A stretch of 64,000 bases of DNA from Bos javanicus (lineage: Eukaryota; Chordata; Mammalia; Artiodactyla; Bovidae): assembly GCF_032452875.1 (NCBI RefSeq), contig NW_026894313.1:1-64000 (forward strand), in the 5' to 3' direction. The notes below the pieces were generated by a model. It was not told the DNA's origin. It worked only from the letters and a program-made list of their open reading frames with translations, and did no database searches. Position numbers and translations under genes: made by a program. Below are positions 39,443 through 52,823 of this stretch, in pieces (position 1 is the first letter of the stretch; each line of letters begins with the position of its first letter).

Positions 39443-40444
39443 AGATCACGTGACTGAGCATGCACTGTTCACGTGGCTGATCATACACTGATCACGTGAT
39501 GATCATGCACTGATCACTTGGATATCATGCACTGATCACGTGGCTGATCATACACTGTTCACGTGTCTGACCATGCACTGATCACGTGGCTGATCATACA
39601 CTGCTCACGTAACTGATCATGCACTGATCACGTGGCTATCATGCACTGATCACGTGGCTGAACATGCACTGTTCACGTGGCTGATCACACACCTGTCACG
39701 TGACATATCATGCACTGATCACGTGGCACTCATGCACTGATCACGTGGCTGATCATACTCTGCTCACGTAACTCATGCACACATCACGTGGCTATCATGC
39801 ACTGCTCACGTGGCTGTCATGGAATGATCACGTAGCTACCATATACTGGTCACGTGACTGATCATGCACTGATCACGTAAATGATCATGCACTGTTCACG
39901 TGACTGATCATGTACTGATCACGTGACTGATCATGCACTGATCACGTGGCTATCATGCACTGCTCACGTGGCTGATCATGCAACGATCACGTAGCAACCA
40001 TGTACTGGTCACGTGACTGATCATGCACTGATCACGTAATTGATCATGCACTGATCACGTGGCTCATCATGCACTGATCACGTGGCTGATCACACATGTA
40101 TCACGTGACTGATCATGCACTGATCACGTGGCTCTCATGCACTGATCACGTGGCTGATCATGCACTGATCACGTGGCTATCATGCACTGATCACGTGACT
40201 GATCATGCACTGATCACGTCTATATCATGCACTGATCACATGACTGCCCATGCACTGATCACGTGGATGATCATGCACTGATCATGTGACTGATCATGCA
40301 CTGATCACGTGGCTGATCATGCACTGATACGTGACTGATCATGGACTGATCACATGACTATCATGTAGTGATCACGTGACTTAATGGCACTGATCATGTG
40401 ACTGATCATGCACTGATCATGTTTGCTATCATACACTGATCATG
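39443..40444 (+). repeat. Unit 20-21: D arm fused to truncated U arm
   Basis: Same fusion as unit 17-18: D arm 39443 to about 40140, then U arm from CACGTCTATATC (about 40213). The 61-codon open frame at 40096-40281 again spans the junction. The step from insert to insert is 1245 bp. U-arm bases are largely consensus near 40260-40340. Confidence 0.88.
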
Positions 40445-40595
40445 TGCCTCTGGAGGCAATAAACAAAGAGCTGAGTAGGCACGAATCAAACAGTCAGCAG
40501 GCAATAATCATGGAACTCAGGTGTGAGGAATCATGCTGCTCAGCTGGCAATAATCAAGCAGCTGAGCAGGCAGGAATCGTGCAGCTCAGCTGGCA
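40445..40595 (+). repeat. Insert copy 21, shortest type, third of triad 1
   Basis: 151 bp, same truncation point as copy 18 but without its private substitutions (it has GCTGAGCAGG and GAATCGTGCAG). Confidence 0.94.
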
Positions 40596-42560
40596 CAGAT
40601 CACGTGACTGATCATGCACTGATCACGTGGCTGATCATACACTGATCACGTGATGATCATGCACTGATCACGTGGATATCATGCACTGATCACGTGGCTG
40701 ATCATACACTGATCACGTGTCTGATCATGCACTGATCACGTGGCTGATCATACACTGATCACGTAACTGATCATGCACTGATCACGTGGCTATCATGCAC
40801 TGATCACGTGGCTGATCATGCACTGATCACGTGGCTGATCACACACTGTCACGTGACATATCATGCACTGATCACGTGGCACTCATGCACTGATCACGTG
40901 GCTGATCATACTCTGCTCACGTAACTCATGCACACATCACGTGGCTATCATGCACTGCTCACGTGGCTGTCATGGAATGATCACGTAGCAACCATATACT
41001 GGTCACGTGACTGATCATGCACTGATCACGTAAATGATCATGCACTGTTCACGTGACTGATCATGCACTGATCACGTGACTGATCATGCACTGATCACGT
41101 GGCTATCATGCACTGCTCACGTGGCTGATCATGCACGATCACGTAGCAACCATGTACTGGTCACGTGACTGATCATGCACTGATCACGTAATTGATCATG
41201 CACTGATCACGTGGCTCATCATGCACTGATCACGTGGCTGATCACACATGTATCACGTGACTGATCATGCACTGATCACGTGGCTCTCATGCACTGATCA
41301 CGTGGCTGTCATGCACTGATCACGTGGATATCATGCACTGATCACGTGGCTGATCACACACGTATCACATGACTGATCATGCACTGATCACGTGGCTATC
41401 ATGCACTGATCACGTGGCTATCATGCACTGATCACGTGGCTGATCATGCAATGATCACGTGCTACCATGTACTGATCACGTGACTGATCATGCACTGATC
41501 ACGTAATTGATCATGCACTGATCACGTGGCTGATCATGCACTGATCACGCACTGATCACGTGGCTGATCATGCACTGATCACGTGACTGATCATGCACTG
41601 ATCACGTGGCTGATCATGCACTGATCACGTGACTGATCATGCACTGATCACGTGGCTGATCATGCACTGATCACGTGACTGATCATGCACTGATCACGTG
41701 ACTGATCATGCACTGATCACGTGGCTATCATGCACTGATCACGTGGCTGATCATGCAATGATCACGTAGCTACCATGTACTGGTCACGTGACTGATCATG
41801 CACTGATCACGTAATTGATCATGCACTGATCACGTGGCTGATCATGCACTGATCACGTGGCTGATCATGCACTGATCACGTGACTGATCATGCACTGATC
41901 ACGTGACTGATCATGCACTGATCACGTGGCTATCATGCACTGATCACGTGGCTGATCATGCACTGATCACGTGCCTGATCATGCACTGATCACGTGGCTG
42001 ATCATGCACTGATCACGTGACTGATCATGCACTGATCACGTGACTGATCATGCACTGATCACGTGGCTATCATGCACTGCTCACGTGGCTGATCATGCAT
42101 GATCACGCAGCTACCATGTACTGGTCACATGACTGATCATGCACTGATCACGTGACTGATCATGCAGTGATCACGTGGCTATCATGCACTACTCACGTGG
42201 CTGATCATGCAATGATCATGTAGCTACCATGTACAGGTCACGTGAATGATCATACACCCATCAGGTGACTGATCATGCACTGATCACGTGGCTATCATGC
42301 ACTGATCACGAGACTGATCATGCACTGATCACGTCTATATCATGCACTGATCACATGACTGCCCATGCACTGATCACGTGGATGATCATACACTAATCAT
42401 GTGACAGATCATGCACTGATCACGTGGCTGATCATGCACTGATACCGTGACTGAGCATGGACTGATCACATGACTATCATGTAGTGATCACGTGACTTAA
42501 TGGCGCTGATCATGTGACTGATCATGCACTGATCATGTTTGCTATCATACACTGATCATG
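40596..42560 (+). repeat. Unit 21-22: partly reverted D arm, double spacer, U arm
   Basis: Structural match to unit 18-19 (2116 versus 2115 bp). D arm 40596 to about 41370, mixed consensus and D-type bases; spacer 41371-42100 with the same GATCACGCACTGATCACG slip near 41543; U arm 42101-42560 (A form). Confidence 0.88.
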
Positions 42561-42803
42561 TGCCTCTGGAGGCAATAAACAAAGAGCTGAGTAGGCACGA
42601 ATCAAACAGTCAGCAGGCAATAATCATGGAACTCAGGTGTGAGGAATCATGCTGCTCAGCTGGCAATAATCAAGCAGCTGAGCAGGCAGGAATTACGCAG
42701 CACAGCTGGCAATTGTCAAGCAGATGACAGGCAGGAATCGTGCAGCTCAGCTGGCAATTGTCAAGCAGATGAGCAGACAGTAATCACGCAGCTCAGCAGG
42801 CCC
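42561..42803 (+). repeat. Insert copy 22, long type, first of triad 2
   Basis: 243 bp, G variant, with the standard ends. Confidence 0.95.
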
Positions 42804-44035
42804 AGATCACGTGACTGAGCATGCACTGTTCACGTGGCTGATCATGCACTGATCACGTGACTGATCATGCACTGATCACGTGGCTATCATGCACTGATCA
42901 CGTGGCTGATCATGCACTGATCACGTGCTACCATGCACTGATCACGTGACTGATCATGCACTGATCACGTAACTGATCATGCACTGATCACGTGGCTCAT
43001 CATGCACTGATCACGTGGCTGATCACACATGTGTCACGTGACTGATCATGCACTGATCACGTGGCTCTCATGCACTGATCACGTGGCTGTCATGCACTGA
43101 TCACGTGGATATCATGCACTGATCACGTGGCTGATCACACACGTATCACATGACTGATCATGCACTGATCACGTGGCTATCATGCACTGATCACGTGGCT
43201 ATCATGCACTGATCACGTGGCTGATCATGCAATGATCACGTAGCTACCATGTACTGGTCACGTGACTGATCATGCACTGATCACGTAATTGATCATGCAC
43301 TGATCATGTGGCTGATCATGCACTGATCACGTGGCTGATCATGCACTGATCACGTAACTGATCATGCACTGATCACGTGACTGATCATGCACTGATCACG
43401 TGGCTATCATGCACTGATCACGTGGCTGGACATACACTGATCACGTGCCTGGTCATGCACTGATCACGTGGCTGATCATGCACTGATCACGTGACTGATC
43501 ATGCACTGATCACGTGTCTGATCATGCACTGATCACGTGGCTATCATGCACTGCTCACGTGGCTGATCATGCCATGATCACGCAGCTACCATGTACTGGT
43601 CACATGACTGATCATGCACTGATCACGTGACTGATCATGCAGTGATCACGTGGCTATCATGCACTACTCACGTGGCTGATCATGCAATGATCATGTAGCT
43701 ACCATGTACAGGTCACGTGAATGATCATACACCCATCAGGTGACTGATCATGCACTGATCACGTGGCTATCATGCACTGATCACGAGACTGATCATGCAC
43801 TGATCACGTCTATATCATGCACTGATCACATGACTGCCCATGCACTGATCACGTGGATGATCATACACTAATCATGTGACAGATCATGCACTGATCACGT
43901 GGCTGATCATGCACTGATACCGTGACTGAGCATGGACTGATCACATGACTATCATGTAGTGATCACGTGACTTAATGGCGCTGATCATGTGACTGATCAT
44001 GCGCTGATCATGTTTGCTATCATACACTGATCATG
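42804..44035 (+). repeat. Unit 22-23: D arm with large internal deletion
   Basis: Same deletion form as unit 19-20: D-arm start to about 42860, D-arm end about 42920-43150. Spacer to 43575 has small private changes (CTGGACATACACTG, CCTGGTCATG near 43428-43456). U arm 43576-44035 (A form). Confidence 0.88.
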
Positions 44036-44278
44036 TGCCTCTGGAGGCAATAAACAAAGAGCTGAGTAGGCACGAATCAAACAGTCAGCAGGCAATAATC
44101 ATGGAACTCAGGTGTGAGGAATCATGCTGCTCAGCTGGCAATAATCAAGCAGCTGAGCAGGCAGGAATTACGCAGCACAGCTGGCAATTGTCAAGCAGAT
44201 GACAGGCAGGAATCGTGCAGCTCAGCTGGCAATTGTCAAGCAGATGAGCAGACAGTAATCACGCAGCTCAGCAGGCCC
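44036..44278 (+). repeat. Insert copy 23, long type, second of triad 2
   Basis: 243 bp, G variant, with the standard ends. Confidence 0.95.
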
Positions 44279-45282
44279 AGATCACGTGACTGAGCATGCA
44301 CTGTTCACGTGGCTGATCATACACTGATCACGTGATGATCATGCACTGATCACTTGGATATCATGCACTGATCACGTGGCTGATCATACACTGTTCACGT
44401 GTCTGACCATGCACTGATCACGTGGCTGATCATACACTGCTCACGTAACTGATCATGCACTGATCACGTGGCTATCATGCACTGATCACGTGGCTGAACA
44501 TGCACTGTTCACGTGGCTGATCACACACCTGTCACGTGACATATCATGCACTGATCACGTGGCACTCATGCACTGATCACGTGGCTGATCATACTCTGCT
44601 CACGTAACTCATGCACACATCACGTGGCTATCATGCACTGCTCACGTGGCTCGTCATGGAATGATCACGTAGCAACCATATACTGGTCACGTGACTGATC
44701 ATGCACTGATCACGTAAATGATCATGCACTGTTCACGTGACTGATCATGTACTGATCACGTGACTGATCATGCACTGATCACGTGGCTATCATGCACTGC
44801 TCACGTGGCTGATCATGCAACGATCACGTAGCAACCATGTACTGGTCACGTGACTGATCATGCACTGATCACGTAATTGATCATGCACTGATCACGTGGC
44901 TCATCATGCACTGATCACGTGGCTGATCACACATGTATCACGTGACTGATCATGCACTGATCACGTGGCTCTCATGCACTGATCACGTGGCTGATCATGC
45001 ACTGATCACGTGGCTATCATGCACTGATCACGTGACTGATCATGCACTGATCACGTCTATATCATGCACTGATCACATGACTGCCCATGCACTGATCACG
45101 TGGATGATCATACACTGATCATGTGACAGATCATGCACTGATCACGTGGCTGATCATGCACTGATACCGTGACTGAGCATGGACTGATCACATGACTATC
45201 ATGTAGTGATCACGTGACTTAATGGCGCTGATCATGTGACTGATCATGCACTGATCATGTTTGCTATCATACACTGATCATG
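44279..45282 (+). repeat. Unit 23-24: D arm fused to truncated U arm
   Basis: D arm 44279 to about 44980 joined to the U arm from CACGTCTATATC (about 45053). The open frame 44933-45118 spans the joint. The U remnant reads ACACTGATCATGTGACAG, a form shared with the unit before copy 32 and distinct from the other fused units. Confidence 0.88.
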
Positions 45283-45480
45283 TGCCTCTGGAGGCAATAA
45301 ACAAAGAGCTGAGTAGGCACGAATCAAACAGTCAGCAGGCAATAATCATGGAACTCAGGTGTGAGGAATCATGCTGCTCAGCTGGCAATAATCAAGCAGC
45401 TGAGCAGGCAGGAATCGTGCAGCTCAGCTGGCAATTGTCAAGCAGATGAGCAGACAGTAATCACGCAGCTCAGCAGGCCC
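45283..45480 (+). repeat. Insert copy 24, short type, third of triad 2
   Basis: 198 bp. It has one 45-bp dimer instead of two: GGCAGGAATCGTGCAG follows GCTGAGCA directly, with no GAATTACGCAGC unit. Standard CAGGCCC end. Confidence 0.95.
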
Positions 45481-47616
45481 AGATCACGTGACTGAGCATG
45501 CACTGTTCACGTGGCTGATCATACACTGATCACGTGATGATCATGCACTGATCACTTGGATATCATGCACTGATCACGTGGCTGATCATACACTGTTCAC
45601 GTGTCTGACCATGCACTGATCACGTGGCTGATCATACACTGCTCACGTAACTGATCATGCACTGATCACGTGGCTATCATGCACTGATCACGTGGCTGAA
45701 CATGCACTGTTCACGTGGCTGATCACACACCTGTCACGTGACATATCATGCACTGATCACGTGGCACTCATGCACTGATCACGTGGCTGATCATACTCTG
45801 CTCACGTAACTCATGCACACATCACGTGGCTATCATGCACTGCTCACGTGGCTCGTCATGGAATGATCACGTAGCTACCATATACTGGTCACGTGACTGA
45901 TCATGCACAGATCACGTAAATGATCATGCACTGTTCACGTGACTGATCATGTACTGATCACGTGACTGATCATGCACTGATCACGTGGCTATCATGCTCT
46001 GCTCACGTGGCTGATCATGCAACGATCACGTAGCAACCATGTACTGGTCACGTGACTGATCATGCACTGATCACGTAATTGATCCTGCACTGATCACGTG
46101 GCTCATCATGCACTGATCACGTGGCTGATCACACATGTATCACGTGACTGATCATGCACTGATCACGTGGCTCTCATGCACTGATCACGTGGCTGTCATG
46201 CACTGATCACGTGGATATCATGCACTGATCACGTGGCTGATCACACACGTATCACGTGACTGATCATGCACTGATCACGTGGCTATCATGCACTGATCAC
46301 GTGGCTATCATGCACTGATCACGTGGCTGATCATGCAATGATCACGTAGCTACCATGTACTGGTCACGTGACTGATCATGCACTGATCACGTAATTGATC
46401 ATGCACTGATCACGTGGCTGATCATGCACTGATCACGTGGCTGATCATGCACTGATCACGTGACTGATCATGCACTGATCACGTGACTGATCATGCACTG
46501 ATCACGTGGCTATCATGCACTGATCACGTGGCTGATCATGCACTGATCACGTGACTGATCATGCACTGATCACGTGGCTGATCATGCACTGATCACGTGA
46601 CTGATCATGCACTGATCACGTGGCTGATCATGCACTGATCACGTGACTGATCATGCACTGATCACGTGACTGATCATGCACTGATCACGTGGCTATCATG
46701 CACTGATCACGTGGCTGATCATGCATGATCACGCAGCTATCATGCACTGATCACATGACTGATCATGCACTGATCACGTGACTGATCATGCACTGATCAC
46801 GTGGCTATCATGCACTGATCACGTGGCTGATCATGCAATGATCACGTAGCTACCATGTACTGGTCACGTGAATGATCATGCACTGATCACGTGACTGATC
46901 ATGCACTGATCACGTGGCTATCATGCACTGATCACGTGACTGATCATGCACTGATCACGTCTATATCATGCACTGATCACGTGACTGATCATGCACTGAT
47001 CACGTGGCTGATCATACACTGATCACGTGACTGATCATGCACTGATCACGTGGCTGATCATGCACTGATCACGTGACTGATCATGCACTGATCACGTGTC
47101 TGATCATGCACTGATCACGTGGCTATCATGCACTGCTCACGTGGCTGATCATGCATGATCACGCAGCTACCATGTACTGGTCACATGACTGATCATGCAC
47201 TGATCACGTGACTGATCATGCAGTGATCACGTGGCTATCATGCACTACTCACGTGGCTGATCATGCAATGATCATGTAGCTACCATGTACAGGTCACGTG
47301 AATGATCATACACCCATCAGGTGACTGATCATGCACTGATCACGTGGCTATCATGCACTGATCACGAGACTGATCATGCACTGATCACGTCTATATCATG
47401 CACTGATCACATGACTGCCCATGCACTGATCACGTGGATGATCATACACTAATCTTGTGACAGATCATGCACTGATCACGTGGCTGATCATGCACTGATA
47501 CCGTGACTGAGCATGGACTGATCACATGACTATCATGTAGTGATCACGTGACTTAATGGCGCTGATCATGTGACTGATCATGCGCTGATCATGTTTGCTA
47601 TCATACACTGATCATG
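45481..47616 (+). repeat. Unit 24-25: D arm, spacer, insert-less U-like arm, U arm
   Basis: D arm 45481-46257 is canonical. Spacer follows, then an arm at 46727 to about 47060 with the U-arm order of landmarks (GATCACGCAGC, GCAATG, GTAGCTACC, GTGAATG, GTCTATATC) but consensus at most other U-specific bases and no insert after it. The true U arm is 47157-47616 (T form). Confidence 0.87.
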
Positions 47617-47814
47617 TGCCTCTGGAGGCAATAAACAAAGAGCTGAGTAGGCACGAATCAAACAGTCAGCAGGCAATAATCATGGAACTCAGGTGTGAGG
47701 AATCATGCTGCTCAGCTGGCAATAATCAAGCAGCTGAGCAGGCAGGAATCGTGCAGCTCAGCTGGCAATTGTCAAGCAGATGAGCAGACAGTAATCACGC
47801 AGCTCAGCAGGCCC
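47617..47814 (+). repeat. Insert copy 25, short type
   Basis: 198 bp with one 45-bp dimer and the standard ends. Confidence 0.95.
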
Positions 47815-48840
47815 AGATCACGTGACTGAGCATGCACTGTTCACGTGGCTGATCATACACTGATCACGTGATGATCATGCACTGATCACTTGGATATCAT
47901 GCACTGATCACGTGGCTGATCATACACTGTTCACGTGTCTGACCATGCACTGATCACGTGGCTGATCATACACTGCTCACGTAACTGATCATGCACTGAT
48001 CACGTGGCTATCATGCACTGATCACGTGGCTGAACATGCACTGTTCACGTGGCTGATCACACACCTGTCACGTGACATATCATGCACTGATCACGTGGCA
48101 CTCATGCACTGATCACGTGGCTGATCATACTCTGCTCACGTAACTCATGCACACATCACGTGGCTATCATGCACTGCTCACGTGGCTCGTCATGGAATGA
48201 TCACGTAGCAACCATATACTGGTCACGTGACTGATCATGCACTGATCACGTAAATGATCATGCACTGTTCACGTGACTGATCATGCACTGATCACGTGAC
48301 TGATCATGCACTGATCACGTGGCTATCATGCACTGCTCACGTGGCTGATCATGCACGATCACGTAGCAACCATGTACTGGTCACGTGACTGATCATGCAC
48401 TGATCACGTAATTGATCATGCACTGATCACGTGGCTCATCATGCACTGATCACGTGGCTGATCACACATGTATCACGTGACTGATCATGCACTGATCACG
48501 TGGCTCTCATGCACTGATCACGTGGCTGATCATGCACTGATCACGTGGCTGATCATGCACTGATCACGTGGCTATCATGCACTGATCACGTGACTGATCA
48601 TGCACTGATCACGTCTATATCATGCACTGATCACATGACTGCCCATGCACTGATCACGTGGATGATCATACACTAATCTTGTGACAGATCATGCACTGAT
48701 CACGTGGCTGATCATGCACTGATACCGTGACTGAGCATGGACTGATCACATGACTATCATGTAGTGATCACGTGACTTAATGGCGCTGATCATGTGACTG
48801 ATCATGCACTGATCATGTTTGCTATCATACACTGATCATG
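47815..48840 (+). repeat. Unit 25-26: D arm fused to truncated U arm, extra monomer
   Basis: Same fusion class as units 17-18, 20-21, 23-24 and 31-32, with one additional 23-bp monomer at the joint (about 48510-48600). That shifts the phase, so the 61-codon frame seen in the others is absent. The step of 1224 bp equals about 1247 minus 45 (short insert) plus 23. T form of the A/T marker. Confidence 0.87.
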
Positions 48841-49038
48841 TGCCTCTGGAGGCAATAAACAAAGAGCTGAGTAGGCACGAATCAAACAGTCAGCAGGCAA
48901 TAATCATGGAACTCAGGTGTGAGGAATCATGCTGCTCAGCTGGCAATAATCAAGCAGCTGAGCAGGCAGGAATCGTGCAGCTCAGCTGGCAATTGTCAAG
49001 CAGATGAGCAGACAGTAATCACGCAGCTCAGCAGGCCC
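48841..49038 (+). repeat. Insert copy 26, short type
   Basis: 198 bp with one 45-bp dimer. The downstream junction GGCCCTGATC is shared with copy 7. Confidence 0.95.
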
Positions 49039-51129
49039 TGATCACGTGACTGAGCATGCACTGATCACGTGGCTGATCATACACTGATCACGTGACTGAT
49101 CATGCACTGATCACGTGGCTGATCATGCACTGATCACGTGGCTGATCATGCACTGATCACGTAACTGATCATGCACTGATCACGTGGCTATCATGCACTG
49201 ATCACGTGGCTGATCATGCACTGTTCACGTGGCTGATCACACACTGTCACGTGACTATCATGCACTGATCACGTGGCACTCATGCACTGATCACGTGGCT
49301 GATCATACTCTGATCACGTAACTCATGCACACATCACGTGGCTATCATGCACTGCTCACGTGGCTCGTCATGGAATGATCACGTAGCTAACATATACTGG
49401 TCACGTGACTGATCATGCACTGATCACGTAAATGATCATGCACTGTTCACGTGACTGATCATGCACTGATCACGTGACTGATCATGCACTGATCACGTGG
49501 CTATCATGCACTGCTCACGTGGCTGATCATGCACGATCACGTAGCAACCATGTACTGGTCACGTGACTGATCATGCACTGATCACGTAATTGATCATGCA
49601 CTGATCACGTGGCTCATCATGCACTGATCACGTGGCTGATCACACATGTATCACGTGACTGATCATGCACTGATCACGTGGCTCTCATGCACTGATCACG
49701 TGGCTGTCATGCACTGATCACGTGGATATCATGCACTGATCACGTGGCTGATCACACACGTATCACATGACTGATCATGCACTGATCACGTGGCTATCAT
49801 GCACTGATCACGTGGCTATCATGCACTGATCACGTGGCTGATCATGCAATGATCACGTAGCTACCATGTACTGGTCACGTGACTGATCATGCACTGATCA
49901 CGTGATTGATCATGCACTGATCACGTGGCTGATCATGCACTGATCACGTGGCTGATCATGCACTGATCACGTGACTGATCATGCACTGATCACGTGACTG
50001 ATCATGCACTGATCACGTGGCTATCATGCACTGATCACGTGGCTGATCATGCACTGATCACGTGGCTGATCATGCACTGATCACGTGGCTGATCATGCAC
50101 TGATCACGTGACTGATCATGCACTGATCACGTGGCTGATCATGCACTGATCACGTGACTGATCATGCACTGATCACGTGACTGATCATGCACTGATCACG
50201 TGGCTATCATGCACTGATCACGTGGCTGATCATGCATGATCACGCAGCTACCATGCACTGGTCACGTGACTGATCATGCACTGATCACGTGACTGATCAT
50301 GCACTGATCACGTGGCTATCATGCACTGATCACGTGGCTGATCATGCACTGATCACGTAGCTACCATGTACTGGTCACGTGACTGATCATGCACTGATCA
50401 CGTGACTGATCATGCACTGATCACGTGGCTGATCATGCACTGATCACGTGACTGATCATGCACTGATCACGTCTATATCATGCACTGATCACGTGACTGA
50501 TCATGCACTGATCACGTGGCTGATCATGCACTGATCACGTGACTGATCATGCACTGATCACGTGGCTGATCATGCACTGATCACGTGACTGATCATGCAC
50601 TGATCACGTGTCTGATCATGCACTGATCACGTGGCTATCATGCACTGCTCACGTGGCTGATCATGCCATGATCACGCAGCTACCATGTACTGGTCACATG
50701 ACTGATCATGCACTGATCACGTGACTGATCATGCAGTGATCACGTGGCTATCATGCACTACTCACGTGGCTGATCATGCAATGATCATGTAGCTACCATG
50801 TACAGGTCACGTGAATGATCATACACCCATCAGGTGACTGATCATGCACTGATCACGTGGCTATCATGCACTGATCACGAGACTGATCATGCACTGATCA
50901 CGTCTATATCATGCACTGATCACATGACTGCCCATGCACTGATCACGTGGATGATCATACACTAATCATGTGACAGATCATGCACTGATCACGTGGCTGA
51001 TCATGCACTGATACCGTGACTGAGCATGGACTGATCACATGACTATCATGTAGTGATCACGTGACTTAATGGCGCTGATCATGTGACTGATCATGCGCTG
51101 ATCATGTTTGCTATCATACACTGATCATG
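49039..51129 (+). repeat. Unit 26-27: reverted D arm, spacer, insert-less U-like arm, U arm
   Basis: D arm 49039-49768 has consensus bases in its first third and D-type bases later. Near-uniform spacer to 50237; insert-less U-like arm 50238 to about 50570 (GATCACGCAGC, GTAGCTACC, GTCTATATC retained); spacer end; true U arm 50670-51129 (A form). Confidence 0.87.
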
Positions 51130-51327
51130 TGCCTCTGGAGGCAATAAACAAAGAGCTGAGTAGGCACGAATCAAACAGTCAGCAGGCAATAATCATGGAA
51201 CTCAGGTGTGAGGAATCATGCTGCTCAGCTGGCAATAATCAAGCAGCTGAGCAGGCAGGAATCGTGCAGCTCAGCTGGCAATTGTCAAGCAGATGAGCAG
51301 ACAGTAATCACGCAGCTCAGCAGGCCC
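51130..51327 (+). repeat. Insert copy 27, short type
   Basis: 198 bp with one 45-bp dimer and the standard ends. Confidence 0.95.
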
Positions 51328-52580
51328 AGATCACGTGACTGAGCATGCACTGTTCACGTGGCTGATCATACACTGATCACGTGATGATCATGCACTGATC
51401 ACTTGGATATCATGCACTGATCACGTGGCTGATCATACACTGTTCACGTGTCTGACCATGCACTGATCACGTGGCTGATCATACACTGCTCACGTAACTG
51501 ATCATGCACTGATCACGTGGCTATCATGCACTGATCACGTGGCTGAACATGCACTGTTCACGTGGCTGATCACACACCTGTCACGTGACATATCATGCAC
51601 TGATCACGTGGCACTCATGCACTGATCACGTGGCTGATCATACTCTGCTCACGTAACTCATGCACACATCACGTGGCTATCATGCACTGCTCACGTGGCT
51701 CGTCATGGAATGATCACGTAGCTACCATATACTGGTCACGTGACTGATCATGCACAGATCACGTAAATGATCATGCACTGTTCACGTGACTGATCATGTA
51801 CTGATCACGTGACTGATCATGCACTGATCACGTGGCTATCATGCTCTGCTCACGTGGCTGATCATGCAACGATCACGTAGCAACCATGTACTGGTCACGT
51901 GACTGATCATGCACTGATCACGTAATTGATCCTGCACTGATCACGTGGCTCATCATGCACTGATCACGTGGCTGATCACACATGTATCACGTGACTGATC
52001 ATGCACTGATCACGTGGCTATCATGCACTGATCACGTGGCTGTCATGCACTGATCACGTGGATATCATGCACTGATCACGTGGCTGATCACACACGTATC
52101 ACATGACTGATCATGCACTGATCACGTGGCTATCATGCACTGATCACGTGGCTATCATGCACTGATCACGTGGCTGATCATGCAATGATCACGTAGCTAC
52201 CATGTACTGGTCACGTGACTGATCATGCACTGATCACGTAATTGATCATGCACTGATCACGTGGCTGATCATGCACTGATCACGTGGCTGATCATGCACT
52301 GATCACGTGGCTATCATGCACTGATCACGTGACTGATCATGCACTGATCACGTGCCTGATCATGCACTGATCACGTGGCTGATCATGCACTGATCACGTG
52401 ACTGATCATGCACTGATCATGTGACTGATCATGCACTGATCACGTGGCTGATCATGCACTGATACCGTGACTGAGCATGGACTGATCACATGACTATCAT
52501 GTAGTGATCACGTGACTTAATGGCGCTGATCATGTGACTGATCATGCGCTGATCATGTTTGCTATCATACACTGATCATG
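51328..52580 (+). repeat. Unit 27-28: D arm, spacer, strongly truncated U arm
   Basis: D arm 51328-52104 is canonical (CTATC replaces CTCTC near 52017). Spacer about 52105-52450 then joins the last 130 bp or so of a U arm at CTGATACCGTGACTGAGC (about 52461). About 330 bp of U arm are missing, so the A/T marker is lost. Confidence 0.88.
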
Positions 52581-52823
52581 TGCCTCTGGAGGCAATAAAC
52601 AAAGAGCTGAGTAGGCACGAATCAAACAGTCAGCAGGCAATAATCATGGAACTCAGGTGTGAGGAATCATGCTGCTCAGCTGGCAATAATCAAGCAGCTG
52701 AGCAGGCAGGAATTACGCAGCACAGCTGGCAATTGTCAAGCAGATGACAGGCAGGAATCGTGCAGCTCAGCTGGCAATTGTCAAGCAGATGAGCAGACAG
52801 TAATCACGCAGCTCAGCAGGCCC
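52581..52823 (+). repeat. Insert copy 28, long type
   Basis: 243 bp, G variant, with two 45-bp dimers. It is a long copy flanked on both sides by short ones (27 and 29). Confidence 0.95.

Larger units (their letters stand above)
42561..47814 (+). repeat. Super-unit, first copy of a 5.25-kb structural duplicate
   Basis: The order is long insert, D arm with internal deletion, spacer, U arm, long insert, D arm fused to a truncated U arm, short insert, full D arm, spacer, insert-less U-like arm at about 46727-47060, spacer end, U arm, short insert. Insert-to-insert steps are 1475, 1247 and 2334 bp. The same order with steps of 1473, 1247 and 2331 bp occurs at 55968-61216. Confidence 0.85.

Noticed and set aside
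20930..52580. A single class of about 1.47-kb units (1472, 1473, 1475, 1473 and 1451 bp)
   Set aside because: The lengths coincide but the structures differ. Units 19-20, 22-23 and 30-31 have an internal D-arm deletion; unit 11-12 lost the distal D arm; unit 27-28 lost most of the U arm. Only the first three belong together.
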